Assembly: GCA_035946625.1 (NCBI GenBank)
Contig: DASYZE010000004.1
Location: 1 to 64,000 of the forward strand
Origin: DASYXZ01 sp035946625
GTDB taxonomy: Bacteria; Acidobacteriota; Terriglobia; UBA7540
Reading direction: 5' to 3'
Length of the DNA stretch: 64,000 bases
In this document: in pieces, positions 18,171-26,906 of the stretch
Layout of the letters: every line of letters starts with the position of its first letter
Numbering within the stretch: the stretch's first letter is position 1
Notes under the pieces: model-generated
What the model was told of the DNA's origin: nothing
What the model saw: the letters and a program-made list of their open reading frames with translations, nothing else
The model's database searches: none
Position numbers and translations under genes: made by a program

Positions 18171-18476
18171 CTATTTCGATTTCTGGTTAGCCGGGCTCAG
18201 GCCGGTCAAGGGCCATGCATAATCCTTGAACTCTCCGGTGTAGTCGAAGCTGCCCGGGGCCAGCGCCTGGAGCGGTTCAACGAAAATTCCCGCGCCGCGA
18301 ACCACCGCCAGAACTTCGGCCTCGTGCATCCTCGATCCATCGTAATCCACCACCAAGTCTTCGTTCTCGATCGACAAGCCGCGAATACCGTAATGAGTGG
18401 AGAGTCTGCTCAGGCGTTCGAGTTCCTTGGGCGTGAGCGAATGATGCAGGTGGAAACGCGTTTTCACGAATGTCAT
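18171..18476 (-). CDS. Small ferredoxin-fold-like protein next to copper ATPase
   Basis: About 101 aa from ATG 18476. TRFHLHHSLTPKELERLSRL, then LSIENEDLVVDYDGSRMHE and VLAVVRGAGIFVEP predict beta-alpha-beta-beta-alpha-beta, like a heavy-metal-associated (HMA) domain but without the CxxC metal site. It follows the copper ATPase by 73 nt on the same strand, so a role linked to metal handling is plausible but unproven. Alternative start: TTG 18485. Confidence 0.6.
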   Translation of the reverse strand: MTFVKTRFHLHHSLTPKELERLSRLSTHYGIRGLSIENEDLVVDYDGSRMHEAEVLAVVRGAGIFVEPLQALAPGSFDYTGEFKDYAWPLTGLSPANQKSK

Positions 18477-18557
18477 AGGCAACAATCCCCGTCAGTTTGA
18501 GTCGGAATTTATTTCGGCGCCATTATAGGAGGGTTTGCAAATTTCCCCAAACAATTC

Positions 18558-21092
18558 CTACAAAGGGAGATGCCGCAGTCGCAACGCGTTGCTGATGACC
18601 GAAACGGAGCTGAAGGTCATAGCTGCGGCGGCAATCATGGGGCTAAGAAGCAGACCCACGAAGGGATAAAGGACGCCGGCCGCCAGGGGAATGCCGATGG
18701 CATTGTACACGAAAGCAAAAAAGAGATTCTGGCGGATGTTTTTCATGGTGCCGCGGCTCAATACGATCGCGCGCGCAATGCCGCGCAGATCGCCTTTTAC
18801 CAGCGTGACGCCCGCGCTTTCCATGGCGACGTCCGTACCCGAACCCATGGCGATGCCCACGTTGGCCTGAGCCAATGCCGGAGCGTCATTGATGCCGTCG
18901 CCCGCCATGGCTACCACGCGGCCTTGCGCCTGAAGTTTCTTCACGGCCTCGCCCTTGCCGGCAGGCAATACCTCCGCCTGAATCTCGTCAATACCCAGTT
19001 GTCGCGCCACAGCCTCGGCGGTGGTCCTGCTGTCCCCGGTCAGCATGACGATGCGCAGGCCCTGGCGATGGAGCATTTCAATCGCTTCCGCCGTCGATGC
19101 TTTAACGGGATCAGCTACGCCTAGAACGCCCGCGGCCTGGCCATCCATCGCCATCAGGATTGCCGATTGGCCTTCATGCCGCATCGCCTCGGCCCGGTCA
19201 AGCAGCGGCTTCGGGTCGATTTTCAATTGCTCGAAAAGTTTGGCATTGCCGAGCGCCACGGCCCGTCCTTCCACCGTTCCCGTGACTCCTTTGCCGGAAA
19301 TCGACTGGAAATCTTTCCCGTCGCCGAGCTTCAAACCTTTTTCCTGAGCGCCGGCAACAATGGCGGCGCCCAGGGGATGCTCGCTCCTGCGCTCCAGGCT
19401 GGCGGCCAGACGCACCATTTCAGTTTCCTCGCCGGCCGGGATCGCTACCACTGAAATCAAGCGCTGTTTGCCCTCGGTCAGCGTTCCAGTCTTGTCCACC
19501 ACGAGCGTGTTCACCTTTTGGAGAATTTCCAATGCCTCCGCGTTTTTGATCAGCACTCCCGTGGAAGCGCCGCGCCCCATGCCCACCATGATGGACATGG
19601 GTGTGGCCAGTCCCAGCGCGCACGGGCAGGCGATGATGAGTACGGCCACGGCGTTCACCAGCGCGTAGGCAAGCCGGGGCTGAGGGCCGAGGGTGGCCCA
19701 GATGGCGTAAGTCACCACCGCGACGAACACGACCGCGGGAACGAAGTATGACGCCACGACGTCCGCCAACTTCTGGATGGGCGCTCGGGTTCGCTGGGCT
19801 TCGCTCACTTGGCGGACGATTTGCGCCAGGAGCGTATCGCTGCCCACTCGATCCGCGCGAAAAACAAATCCGGATTTTTTGCCATTCACCGTCCCACCCG
19901 TCACGCGGTCGCCGGTTTTCTTCTGGACGGGAATCGGCTCGCCGGTCATCATTGATTCATCGACGGAACTCGCGCCATCCATCACCACGCCATCCACCGG
20001 GATTCTCTCGCCCGGCCGCACTCGAATCAGGTCGCCCGACTTCAATCGGTCGAGAGGGACGTCTTCTTCCGTGCCGTCGTTTCGCAGTACCCGTCCCGTT
20101 TTAGGAGCGAGTCCCAAAAGCGCGCGAATGGCGCTGCTGGTCTGGCTGCGCGCGCGCAATTCGAGCACCTGGCCCAGCAGTACCAGCGTGGTAATGACGG
20201 CGGCAGCTTCAAAGTAAACTTCCACCTCGCCGCCCGGTCCGCGGAACGAGGCCGGAAAAATTCCGGGCGCCACGGTGGCCACCAAACTGTAAATGTAGGC
20301 GGTTCCAGTGCCGGTGGCGGTCAGGGTGAACATGTTCAGACTGCGATTGATGATGGATGCCCACCCGCGCGCGAAGAACGGCCATCCGCCCCAGAGCACC
20401 ACGGGCGTGGCGAGGGCCAACTGAATAATGGCCAGCAACCGCGGGGAAAGCAGATGCTGAATGGGCTGGCCGGGAATCATGGCGGACATGGTGAGAAGAA
20501 GCACGGGAAAGGACAAGACGACGCTCACCCAGAAGCGGCGCGTCATGCTGGCCAATTCCGGATTCGCTTCTTCAACCACGGTAACGGTTCGAGGCTCGAG
20601 GGCCATTCCGCAAATCGGGCAGGAGCCGGGTTCGTCGCGCACGATTTCCGGGTGCATCGGGCAAACGTATTTTGATTTCACCACCGCGCCCAGGCCCGAC
20701 ATCGGCTCCAGCGCCATCCCGCATTTTGGGCAGGCGCCGGCCGCCGGCTGGCGAACCTCAGGGTCCATCGGGCAGGTATAAATTTCTTTGCCGGCGGGCG
20801 CGGGAGCAAGGCGAGTGGGGACTTGAGTGGCGGCAGGTGGGGCCGGGCCGGGTGAAAGGGAAGCCATCACCGGCGCGCCATGCGCAGGCGCGCCGATGGA
20901 ATGCAACCCAGGGGCCGGGGGCGGTCCCGCCAAATATTTCCCGGGCGTGGCGCGGAATTTTTCCTGGCAGCGAGGGTTGCAAAAAAAATACTTCTTGCCC
21001 TCATACTCATGCGTGGCCGCGGCGCGAGCCGGATCCACGTTCATCCCGCAAACGGGATCTTTAACCGTGCGGCTGGTTTGTTTTTCCTCCAT
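18558..21092 (-). CDS. copA: Heavy-metal (copper) translocating P-type ATPase with YHS and two metal-binding domains
   Basis: About 844 aa. N-terminal YHS domain (DPVCGMNVDPARAA), a Pro/Ala linker, two heavy-metal-binding modules (CPMDPEVRQ...CPKCGMALEP and CPMHPEIV...CPICGMALEP), then the P1B core: TGE actuator (MMTGEPIPV), IACPCALGLATP (CPC transport site), phosphorylation DKTGTLTEG, nucleotide-domain SEHPLG and hinge GDGINDAPALAQAN. CPC plus these modules fits copper or silver export from the cytoplasm. No classical HMA domain is present. The long frame reaches 21182; MEEKQTSRTV at 21092 is the first start just before the YHS domain, though MILTI (21119) is possible. Confidence 0.9.
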   Translation of the reverse strand: MEEKQTSRTVKDPVCGMNVDPARAAATHEYEGKKYFFCNPRCQEKFRATPGKYLAGPPPAPGLHSIGAPAHGAPVMASLSPGPAPPAATQVPTRLAPAPAGKEIYTCPMDPEVRQPAAGACPKCGMALEPMSGLGAVVKSKYVCPMHPEIVRDEPGSCPICGMALEPRTVTVVEEANPELASMTRRFWVSVVLSFPVLLLTMSAMIPGQPIQHLLSPRLLAIIQLALATPVVLWGGWPFFARGWASIINRSLNMFTLTATGTGTAYIYSLVATVAPGIFPASFRGPGGEVEVYFEAAAVITTLVLLGQVLELRARSQTSSAIRALLGLAPKTGRVLRNDGTEEDVPLDRLKSGDLIRVRPGERIPVDGVVMDGASSVDESMMTGEPIPVQKKTGDRVTGGTVNGKKSGFVFRADRVGSDTLLAQIVRQVSEAQRTRAPIQKLADVVASYFVPAVVFVAVVTYAIWATLGPQPRLAYALVNAVAVLIIACPCALGLATPMSIMVGMGRGASTGVLIKNAEALEILQKVNTLVVDKTGTLTEGKQRLISVVAIPAGEETEMVRLAASLERRSEHPLGAAIVAGAQEKGLKLGDGKDFQSISGKGVTGTVEGRAVALGNAKLFEQLKIDPKPLLDRAEAMRHEGQSAILMAMDGQAAGVLGVADPVKASTAEAIEMLHRQGLRIVMLTGDSRTTAEAVARQLGIDEIQAEVLPAGKGEAVKKLQAQGRVVAMAGDGINDAPALAQANVGIAMGSGTDVAMESAGVTLVKGDLRGIARAIVLSRGTMKNIRQNLFFAFVYNAIGIPLAAGVLYPFVGLLLSPMIAAAAMTFSSVSVISNALRLRHLPL

Positions 21093-21287
21093 ATCTTCAT
21101 TGATGATCGTTAATATCATTCCGATGCAGAAGCATACGTGAACGGGGAAATTCAGGCAAGGGTTTGGGCGGGCAGAGGGCAAAATGTGATGCTATCAAAC
21201 CTTTCCGGTCAAAAATGGTTAAGAGCAAATCAAAATGACTCTCTATGTTAGAATCCCGTGGACGTTAATCCCATTGGAGAGGCGAAA

Positions 21288-21494
21288 ATGGCTAAAGAGA
21301 AAAAGGGTGAGAACTCCGGATACTCGGGGGACATGATGACGCCGATGGTGGCGGCCACGCTGGCCGGCGTGATTTATCAATCGCGATTACAGAACCGTCA
21401 AGCCAAGCTCAACATTCCGGATCAGGAAGTGATCACGGATGTAATCAACACCTGGCACACGGTGATGGATGCTTTGAGCCGGCCCAAGAAATAA
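21288..21494 (+). CDS. Small conserved-looking hypothetical protein
   Basis: A 68-aa protein from ATG 21288 with GGAGAGG 5 nt upstream; this outranks the GTG-type start at 21258. Lys-rich beginning (MAKEKKGENSGYSGDMM), an amphipathic/hydrophobic middle (VAATLAGVIYQSRL) and a C-terminal helix. No family recognised. Good ribosome site and codon usage support translation. Confidence 0.6.
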   Translation: MAKEKKGENSGYSGDMMTPMVAATLAGVIYQSRLQNRQAKLNIPDQEVITDVINTWHTVMDALSRPKK

Positions 21495-21547
21495 GCCGAA
21501 TTTTTCAGCCGCGGACGCGGGCAGGAAGGAAAGCAGATAAAAGCCGC

Positions 21548-21580
21548 ACCCGGGTTAGGCCCCGCCCGCGCCGCCCGGGT
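21548..21580. terminator. GC-rich hairpin between convergent genes
   Basis: ACCCGGG and CCCGGGT are complementary arms around a GC-rich loop in the gap between convergent genes ending at 21494 and 21591. No T-tract, so the terminator role is a guess. Confidence 0.3.
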
Positions 21581-21590
21581 CTGCCTTCAT

Positions 21591-22145
21591 TTACCGGGCG
21601 GGTTTTTGATGGGGGCGGGCGAGGCTTTGAACGAAACTAATCATCAGCGGATCCGTCCAATCCCTCGCGCTGATGATTTTCTCCGCCACTCTTCCGTCTC
21701 GATCGAGAATGTAAGTTTCAGGAAATTTGTAGGTTCCAAACTCTGCGGAAGCGATTTGATTGGGGTCGCGGGCGATGGGGAAAGTCAAGTGATATTGGGC
21801 GACGAATTTTTTGAGCGCCTCCGGATCCTCGTCCACGCTCACGCCAATCACCTCGACTCCCATTTTTTGCATTTGAGCGGAAAAATTCTCCAAACTCGGG
21901 GCTTCTTCAACACAGGGAGGGCACCACGTGGCCCAGAAATTCACCAGCACCACGTGGCCGCGATGGGCGTACAAATGGATGGGGGGGGGAGCGCCGGACC
22001 CGGTGTCCAGCGCGGGCAAAGTGAAGTCGGGTGCGAGTCCACCGACCTCGGCCACGTTGGGCGTTCGTTGCCAAAAAGAAAAAAAGAGCATCACACCGAG
22101 GGCTGCTAGGACGGCTCCGATTTTTGCCTGGCCCATTTTGCTCAT
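21591..22145 (-). CDS. TlpA/ResA family thiol-disulfide oxidoreductase
   Basis: A 184-aa protein: N-terminal membrane anchor (IGAVLAALGVMLFFSFW), then a redoxin fold with WATWCPPCVEEAP (CPPC active site), GVSVDEDPEALKKF and FPETYILDRDGRV. This is the classic membrane-tethered periplasmic reductase of the ResA/CcmG/TlpA group that keeps apocytochrome or copper-site thiols reduced. It lies near the copper ATPase but on a separate transcript. Length is normal for the family. Confidence 0.9.
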   Translation of the reverse strand: MSKMGQAKIGAVLAALGVMLFFSFWQRTPNVAEVGGLAPDFTLPALDTGSGAPPPIHLYAHRGHVVLVNFWATWCPPCVEEAPSLENFSAQMQKMGVEVIGVSVDEDPEALKKFVAQYHLTFPIARDPNQIASAEFGTYKFPETYILDRDGRVAEKIISARDWTDPLMISFVQSLARPHQKPAR

Positions 22146-22265
22146 GCTCGCTCAATTTATTATAATGAGAATTTGCCCTGGGTTGGAAATTTTTGAGAGT
22201 GACCGGCGAATGGCCGCGCGGCAGATTCCGGCGGACCAGCAGCCGTCCGTCCGTTCGGTTGTGCC

Positions 22266-23348
22266 ATGACCGAAGAAATCCAGGGCCGGGTTTCAGTGCT
22301 GATCCCGGCCCGCAACGAGGAAGCTAATATCGAGAGTGCGGTACGGTCGGTGGCGGCGCAGCGCGAGGTTCGGGAAGTCATCGTGGTGGACGACCAATCG
22401 AGCGATCGCACCGGTGAAATTCTCGAACGGCTGAAAAGGGAATTTGCGAATCTTCGCACGATTCGGGTCGAATCGCTGCCCGCCGGCTGGATGGGGAAGA
22501 CCAACGCTCTGGCCACCGCCGCCCGCGTCGCCACGGGCGATTGGTTTCTTTTTACGGACGCGGACACGCAGCACCGGCCGGAGAGCCTGGCGGCTCTGCT
22601 GGCGAGGGCGGAGGGGGAACACGCCGACCTGCTGTCTCTTTCACCCGGGCAGCGCGTGCCTACCTGGTGGGAGAAGGCCGTGGTTCCTCTGGTCTACGTG
22701 GGGCTGGCCAGGCGCTTCAAGTTCGAAGAAGTTTCAGACCCCCAGTCGCCCGTGGCCGCGGCGAACGGCCAGTACATCCTGATCAGCCGTAAAATGTATG
22801 TGCGGTCCGGCGGGTACGAAGCGGTGCGGGCCGAGGTGTTGGATGACGTGGCGCTGGCCCGGCGCGTGAAAGCCAAGGGCGGGCGCATTGTTTTTTTGCC
22901 CGGAGCCGTGTGGGCGGAAACGCGAATGTACGGAACGTTCCGCGAGATGTGGGAAGGCTGGACCAAGAATTTGTACGCTCTCTGCGGGGGGAAGATGACA
23001 AATATTATGACGACGGTCACGCGCACGGTGCTGCTGGATTGCTTGCCGGCGCTGGCCTTTGCGGCTTTTCTGGTTGGGTTGATTCCATCGCTCCGTCATT
23101 CCGCCCTGCCGCCGGGTGTTGCGCTGGGAGCGGTGATTTCTCTGATGGCGGTGGCAGGGAGACAATGGAACTATCGCAGAAAGCTTGGGCGGCTGGGTCT
23201 TGATCCCAGCGCCGCCAAATATTTAATCCTGGGCGCTCCGATCTACAGCCTGCTCCTGCTGAACTCCGCGCGCGCCCACGCCATGGGCCGCGTGCGCTGG
23301 AAGGGCAGGGAATACAGGACCGGAAATTCAACCAAGAGGGCAGAATGA
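22266..23348 (+). CDS. Family 2 glycosyltransferase, membrane-bound (HpnB-like)
   Basis: A 360-aa GT-A glycosyltransferase: VSVLIPARNEEANIE, VVDDQSSDRT, FTDADTQHRPE (DxD metal site), and VLDDVALARRVKAKGGR (acceptor-side ED-type motif), followed by three or four membrane helices near the C-terminus (LPALAFAAFLVGLIPSL, AVISLMAVAG). The pattern matches hopene-associated glycosyltransferase HpnB-like enzymes, which sit in the inner membrane. No squalene-hopene genes are in the window. Its stop overlaps the next start (ATGA), so it leads the pterin gene cluster. Confidence 0.82.
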   Translation: MTEEIQGRVSVLIPARNEEANIESAVRSVAAQREVREVIVVDDQSSDRTGEILERLKREFANLRTIRVESLPAGWMGKTNALATAARVATGDWFLFTDADTQHRPESLAALLARAEGEHADLLSLSPGQRVPTWWEKAVVPLVYVGLARRFKFEEVSDPQSPVAAANGQYILISRKMYVRSGGYEAVRAEVLDDVALARRVKAKGGRIVFLPGAVWAETRMYGTFREMWEGWTKNLYALCGGKMTNIMTTVTRTVLLDCLPALAFAAFLVGLIPSLRHSALPPGVALGAVISLMAVAGRQWNYRRKLGRLGLDPSAAKYLILGAPIYSLLLLNSARAHAMGRVRWKGREYRTGNSTKRAE

Positions 23349-23752
23349 TTTATGTGACCCGGCGGGCGGAATTTTCAGCCTCGCATTATTACCACAATCC
23401 CGAGCTGAGCCCGGAGGAGAACCGGCGGATATTTGGCAAGACCAATAATCCGCACGGGCACGGGCACAACTACACTCTGGACGTTACCGTGGCCGGCGAA
23501 GTGGATGGGACCACGGGCATGGTGATGGACCTCAAGGATTTGAAACAACTTCTCGAGTCCGAGGTGATGCAACTGATGGACCACCGCTTTCTCAACAAGG
23601 AAGTTCCGGTGTTTGCCACCACCATTCCCACCACGGAAAACATCGCCATCGAAATCTGGAAATTACTGGCTCCGAAACTTGCCCGGGGCAAGCTGCATCG
23701 AATCAGACTGTATGAGACGCCCGATCTTTTTGTGGATTATTTCGGAGACTAA
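23345..23752 (+). CDS. 6-pyruvoyl-tetrahydropterin synthase / QueD paralogue 1
   Basis: A 135-aa PTPS/QueD fold: ASHYYH and HGHGHNY supply zinc ligands, then a GTTGMVMDLKDLK segment, LMDHRFLN, and PTTENIAIEIW with the substrate-anchoring Glu, ending in RLYETPD. The position of the catalytic Cys in PTPS (GKCNN) is Thr here (GKTNN). The enzyme family converts dihydroneopterin triphosphate to a 6-pyruvoyl or 6-carboxy pterin. Start overlaps the glycosyltransferase stop, and the gene abuts paralogue 2 with no spacing. Confidence 0.88.
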   Translation: MIYVTRRAEFSASHYYHNPELSPEENRRIFGKTNNPHGHGHNYTLDVTVAGEVDGTTGMVMDLKDLKQLLESEVMQLMDHRFLNKEVPVFATTIPTTENIAIEIWKLLAPKLARGKLHRIRLYETPDLFVDYFGD

Positions 23753-24211
23753 ATGGTCTACCTGACCCGCCGCTACAGGTTTTCGGCTTCGCACCGGTTG
23801 CACAATGACGCTTTGACGGTGGAAGAAAACTCGCGCCTGTACGGCAAATGCGACAACGCCTTCGGCCACGGGCACAATTACATGTTGGAGGTCACGGTGG
23901 CGGGCCAGGTGGACAGGGCCACCGGTATGGTGCTCGATCTGGGCCTCATGGATGGCGCGGTGGAGCGCGAAGTGATCGAGCGCTTCGACCTCACCAACCT
24001 CAATGTGGACGTTCAGCATTTCCGCACCGTCGTTCCGACCACAGAAAACGTGTGTCTCGCAATCTATAATCTGCTGAAGGAAAAACTGAACGGAAGCGGC
24101 CGCTGGCCCACGGCCCACCTCAGCCGAGTTCGTTTGGAAGAGACGAACTCAAACGCCTTCGAATATTTTGGCGAGCCTGGGGAATCCGACGGGCGCAGGA
24201 GAGTGAGATGA
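23753..24211 (+). CDS. 6-pyruvoyl-tetrahydropterin synthase / QueD paralogue 2
   Basis: A 152-aa second PTPS copy directly after the first. It keeps the catalytic Cys (LYGKCDNAFGHGHNY), zinc His residues (SASHRLH, HGHNY), an RATGMVLDLGLM segment and VPTTENVCLAIYNL, and ends with a longer charged tail. The presence of Cys suggests this is the active synthase. The copies are diverged, so the duplication is not recent. Its stop overlaps the GTP cyclohydrolase start (ATG at 24208 inside the tail). Confidence 0.9.
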   Translation: MVYLTRRYRFSASHRLHNDALTVEENSRLYGKCDNAFGHGHNYMLEVTVAGQVDRATGMVLDLGLMDGAVEREVIERFDLTNLNVDVQHFRTVVPTTENVCLAIYNLLKEKLNGSGRWPTAHLSRVRLEETNSNAFEYFGEPGESDGRRRVR

Positions 24212-24831
24212 GGGAAGCGAAAACAGACTCGATCATAAGCCCGCCCGAGCGTGGATCAGAGACGGGCACGGACTCGATAGAAGACCTGATGCGAGAAGTC
24301 CTGCTCCAATTAGGCGAGAGCCCCGGCCGCGAAGGACTGCTGAAAACGCCGGAGCGGGTGGCCAAGTCGTTGCGATTTTTGACGCGCGGCTATCACCAGG
24401 ACGTAAACAAGATTTTGAACGGGGCGTTGTTTCACGTGGCCTACGACGAAATGGTGATTGTGAAAGATATTGAAGTCTTCAGTCTTTGCGAACATCACCT
24501 GCTGCCCTTTTTCGGGCGCTGCCACGTGGCCTACGTGCCCACCGACCGCATTATTGGCCTCAGTAAGATTCCCCGGCTGGTGGATGCGTTCGCCCGCCGC
24601 CTGCAAGTGCAGGAACGCCTGACCACCCAGATTGCCGAAACCATCATGGAAAAAATCAAGCCGCAGGGCGTGGGCGTGGTGATTGAAGCGCGGCATCTCT
24701 GCATGATTATGCGCGGGGTGGAAAAACAAAATTCGGTCGCGGTCACTTCCGCCATGCTGGGCGTCTTTCGTGATTGCGATCAGACGCGCGCCGAGTTCCT
24801 GCGCCTGGTGCGGGCCGGCGGTCCTAATTAA
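24208..24831 (+). CDS. folE: GTP cyclohydrolase I
   Basis: A 207-aa FolE: helical N-domain with PGREGLLKTPERVAKSL, catalytic core FSLCEHHLLPFFGRCHVAY (zinc Cys and His), GLSKIPRLVDAFARRLQVQE, and IEARHLCMIMRGVEK (second zinc Cys). It turns GTP into 7,8-dihydroneopterin triphosphate, the substrate of the PTPS enzymes just upstream and also of folate synthesis. Length and motifs are complete. Embedded in the operon by a 4-nt overlap. Confidence 0.95.
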   Translation: MREAKTDSIISPPERGSETGTDSIEDLMREVLLQLGESPGREGLLKTPERVAKSLRFLTRGYHQDVNKILNGALFHVAYDEMVIVKDIEVFSLCEHHLLPFFGRCHVAYVPTDRIIGLSKIPRLVDAFARRLQVQERLTTQIAETIMEKIKPQGVGVVIEARHLCMIMRGVEKQNSVAVTSAMLGVFRDCDQTRAEFLRLVRAGGPN

Positions 24832-24838
24832 TTCGTTC

Positions 24839-25549
24839 ATGCCCAAGCTCAAAGACAAGGTGGTTGTCGTCACCGGCGGCAGTCGGGGCATCGGACTGGC
24901 CATTGCGCGCGCCTGCGCGGGCGAGGGCGCGCGCGTCGCCATGGTGGGCCGTGACCGCAAAGCACTCACGCGGGCGGCGCGCCAAATTGCGGGCGACGTT
25001 CAGACGATCGCGGCCGACATCACCCAGCCGAAGCAGGTGGGCCGTGTGTTCGGCCGCATCGGCAAGCGCTTTGGCCGCATTGACGTGCTGGTGAACAACG
25101 CCGGAGTTTTCACCTACAAGGCATTTGCCCGCACCACGCTGGCGGATTGGCGGCGCAACATTGAAACCAATTTGACGGCAGTATTTCTCACCACCCAGGC
25201 TGCGCTTCCCCTCCTGGCGCGCAGCCGCGGCCCTCACCTCATCAATATCCTTTCCATTTCAAGCCGCGAAGCTTTTCCCAAATGCTCCGCCTATACGGCC
25301 TCAAAATTTGGCGCACTGGGATTGACGCGGGTGCTGCGGCAGGAACTGCGCGAGCTGGGCATCCGTGTGACCGCCGTGCTGCCGGGCGCTACCAATACCC
25401 GCCTGATGGATGAGTTTGATTTTCCTGTGCATCGCGATCAAGTCATTCAGCCGGAAGATGTGGCCGGGGTGGTGCTGGCCGCGCTGATGACTCCAGCCCG
25501 CACCACCCAGGAAGAAATTGTGCTTGCCCCCACCCGAGGTAGTTTGTGA
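24839..25549 (+). CDS. Short-chain dehydrogenase/reductase, sepiapterin-reductase candidate
   Basis: A 236-aa classical SDR: VVTGGSRGIGLAIA (NADP(H) binding), DVLVNNAGVF, catalytic Ser in ILSISSREA, YTASK (Tyr-x3-Lys), and VLPGATNTRL. SDR substrate cannot be read from sequence, but its place 7 nt after folE and the two PTPS genes makes it a good candidate for the final reduction to a tetrahydropterin, as sepiapterin reductase does in BH4 synthesis. ATG 24839 is chosen over the frame start at 24770, which overlaps folE. No clear ribosome site, so translation may depend on coupling. Confidence 0.85.
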   Translation: MPKLKDKVVVVTGGSRGIGLAIARACAGEGARVAMVGRDRKALTRAARQIAGDVQTIAADITQPKQVGRVFGRIGKRFGRIDVLVNNAGVFTYKAFARTTLADWRRNIETNLTAVFLTTQAALPLLARSRGPHLINILSISSREAFPKCSAYTASKFGALGLTRVLRQELRELGIRVTAVLPGATNTRLMDEFDFPVHRDQVIQPEDVAGVVLAALMTPARTTQEEIVLAPTRGSL

Positions 25550-25948
25550 CCGCCCGGTGGAACGATGGCGGCCATGACCCGTGGCGAAACAAACGCGCAT
25601 CAGCCGGGATTGAATTTTGACAGGATGTTGAAATATGACAGCGCTTGTCCGCCGTAGCCACGCCCCCCGCCATCGCAGGATCGGCGACTTGTCTTCAGCC
25701 ATTTGCGAGCGAACCTGCCGTCCGATGCGCTCGCTCGAGCCAGATTCTGAAGGGTGGCTGCGACTCATTTCTCAACACTCTGAACCCCGATGAGCTGATG
25801 GCGGGGCGAATTGGCCGCCATCCAAGGCAGGTTTGGCGGGAAACTGAGGCACACCAAGCCCCCCGATTGAGGAGTCCTGCCGAATCAAGGAACCAATGGA
25901 ATGAGAGTGGAAGATGAATCGAACCAAGGCGCTCGAACCCGGAAAGGC
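25550..25948. other. Intergenic spacer, no gene seen
   Basis: A 399-nt gap between the convergent SDR and cold-shock genes. Short frames on both strands lack ribosome sites or domains. No strong hairpin with a T-tract was found. Confidence 0.45.
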
Positions 25949-26152
25949 TCAGGCCTGGGGAGGGCGCACATTAATTGCGCGCGGACCTTTCTCGCCCCGC
26001 TCCATTTCGAACTCCACGTTCTCGCCCTCTTTCAAGCCGTCGAAGTTGATGTTCTGGAGTCCGCTGCGGTGGAAGAAAATCTCCTGCCCCTCGGTGGATT
26101 TGATAAAACCAAACCCGCGATCACGAATGACTCGTTTAATCGTTCCCTGCAT
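25949..26152 (-). CDS. csp: Cold-shock domain protein
   Basis: A 67-aa CspA-type OB-fold: GTIKRVIRDRGFGFI (RNP1, with K-GFGFI variant), EIFFHRSGL (RNP2) and VEFEMERGEKGPRAINV. Binds single-stranded RNA/DNA as an RNA chaperone. Start ATG 26152 has GAGG 7 nt upstream; the longer frame (to 26260) is likely 5' leader. A long leader of 100-200 nt would fit the known post-transcriptional control of csp mRNAs, but I see no defined structure. Confidence 0.93.
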   Translation of the reverse strand: MQGTIKRVIRDRGFGFIKSTEGQEIFFHRSGLQNINFDGLKEGENVEFEMERGEKGPRAINVRPPQA

Positions 26153-26387
26153 TGCTATCCTCGCTGAGCGCAGACTCAAGCGACTATCCGGCAGTCTGGA
26201 TATCCGTTCCCTGCATCTGACTGGCCTGCTTCCTCTACGCTTAGGAAACTCTATCAGCACTAAACCGCTTTGTCAAAGGCATGGCGGAAAAGTTAAAAAT
26301 CAAAAGTCGAGGAGCAAAACCCAACCGGCGCGGGTGGAATGGAACTGTCTTTAACTTTCAAGTTTCAACTTTGGACTTTCGACTGGC

Positions 26388-26747
26388 CTACGGCGTGGCG
26401 GGATTGGCGAAGGATTTTTGAGCGGCTTCCAGGTCGTCGTAAATCTCAAACACCGTGCTCAGGCGTGTGATCTGGAGCAGGCCGCGCACGCGATTGGTAA
26501 GCCGAAGTAGTTTCACGTCTCCGCCTTGCCGGCGGGCCGAAGTGTATAGGGAGACCAGCGTGGCGAGGCCGGCGCTGTCGATGTAATTCACTTCCGCCAG
26601 GTCGACGATGATTCGGGTATGCCCGGCGTCCATCAGGCTTTTCGTTTTTTCGCGGAGAACGCTGGTTTCCTCGCCGAGCGTAATCTGCCCGCGGACGTCG
26701 AGAACCATCAAATCACCTATTATCTTTTCGACTACATACACCGCCAT
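26388..26747 (-). CDS. STAS-domain anti-sigma factor antagonist
   Basis: A 119-aa protein: VVEKIIGDLMVLDVRGQITL, then IVDLAEVNYIDSAGLATLVS, where the Ser of DSAGL is the conserved phosphorylation site of SpoIIAA/RsbV-type antagonists, and VKLLRLTNRVRGLLQITRL. Such proteins release a sigma factor by binding its anti-sigma kinase when unphosphorylated. No partner kinase or sigma gene is adjacent. Start ATG 26747 has GAGGAGG upstream; the frame start at 26786 is rejected. Confidence 0.9.
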   Translation of the reverse strand: MAVYVVEKIIGDLMVLDVRGQITLGEETSVLREKTKSLMDAGHTRIIVDLAEVNYIDSAGLATLVSLYTSARRQGGDVKLLRLTNRVRGLLQITRLSTVFEIYDDLEAAQKSFANPATP

Positions 26748-26906
26748 GTTACGTCCTCCTCGTGAGGATGTGCGGTCCGGATACATTTTGTCGGTAGACG
26801 GTCCCTCGATCCGGGGGCGACATGGGATATCCTATCATGTCCAGGCGCGAATTCAATCGCGGAATTATGGCCGTGCCGCCCCTGCGGGACCGCCGGGTTA
26901 GCGGTC

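Noticed and set aside
23345..24211. Assigning both PTPS genes simply to queuosine synthesis (queD)
   Set aside because: No queC, queE or queF in the window, and the folE/SDR context points to a reduced pterin route, though QueD activity cannot be excluded.
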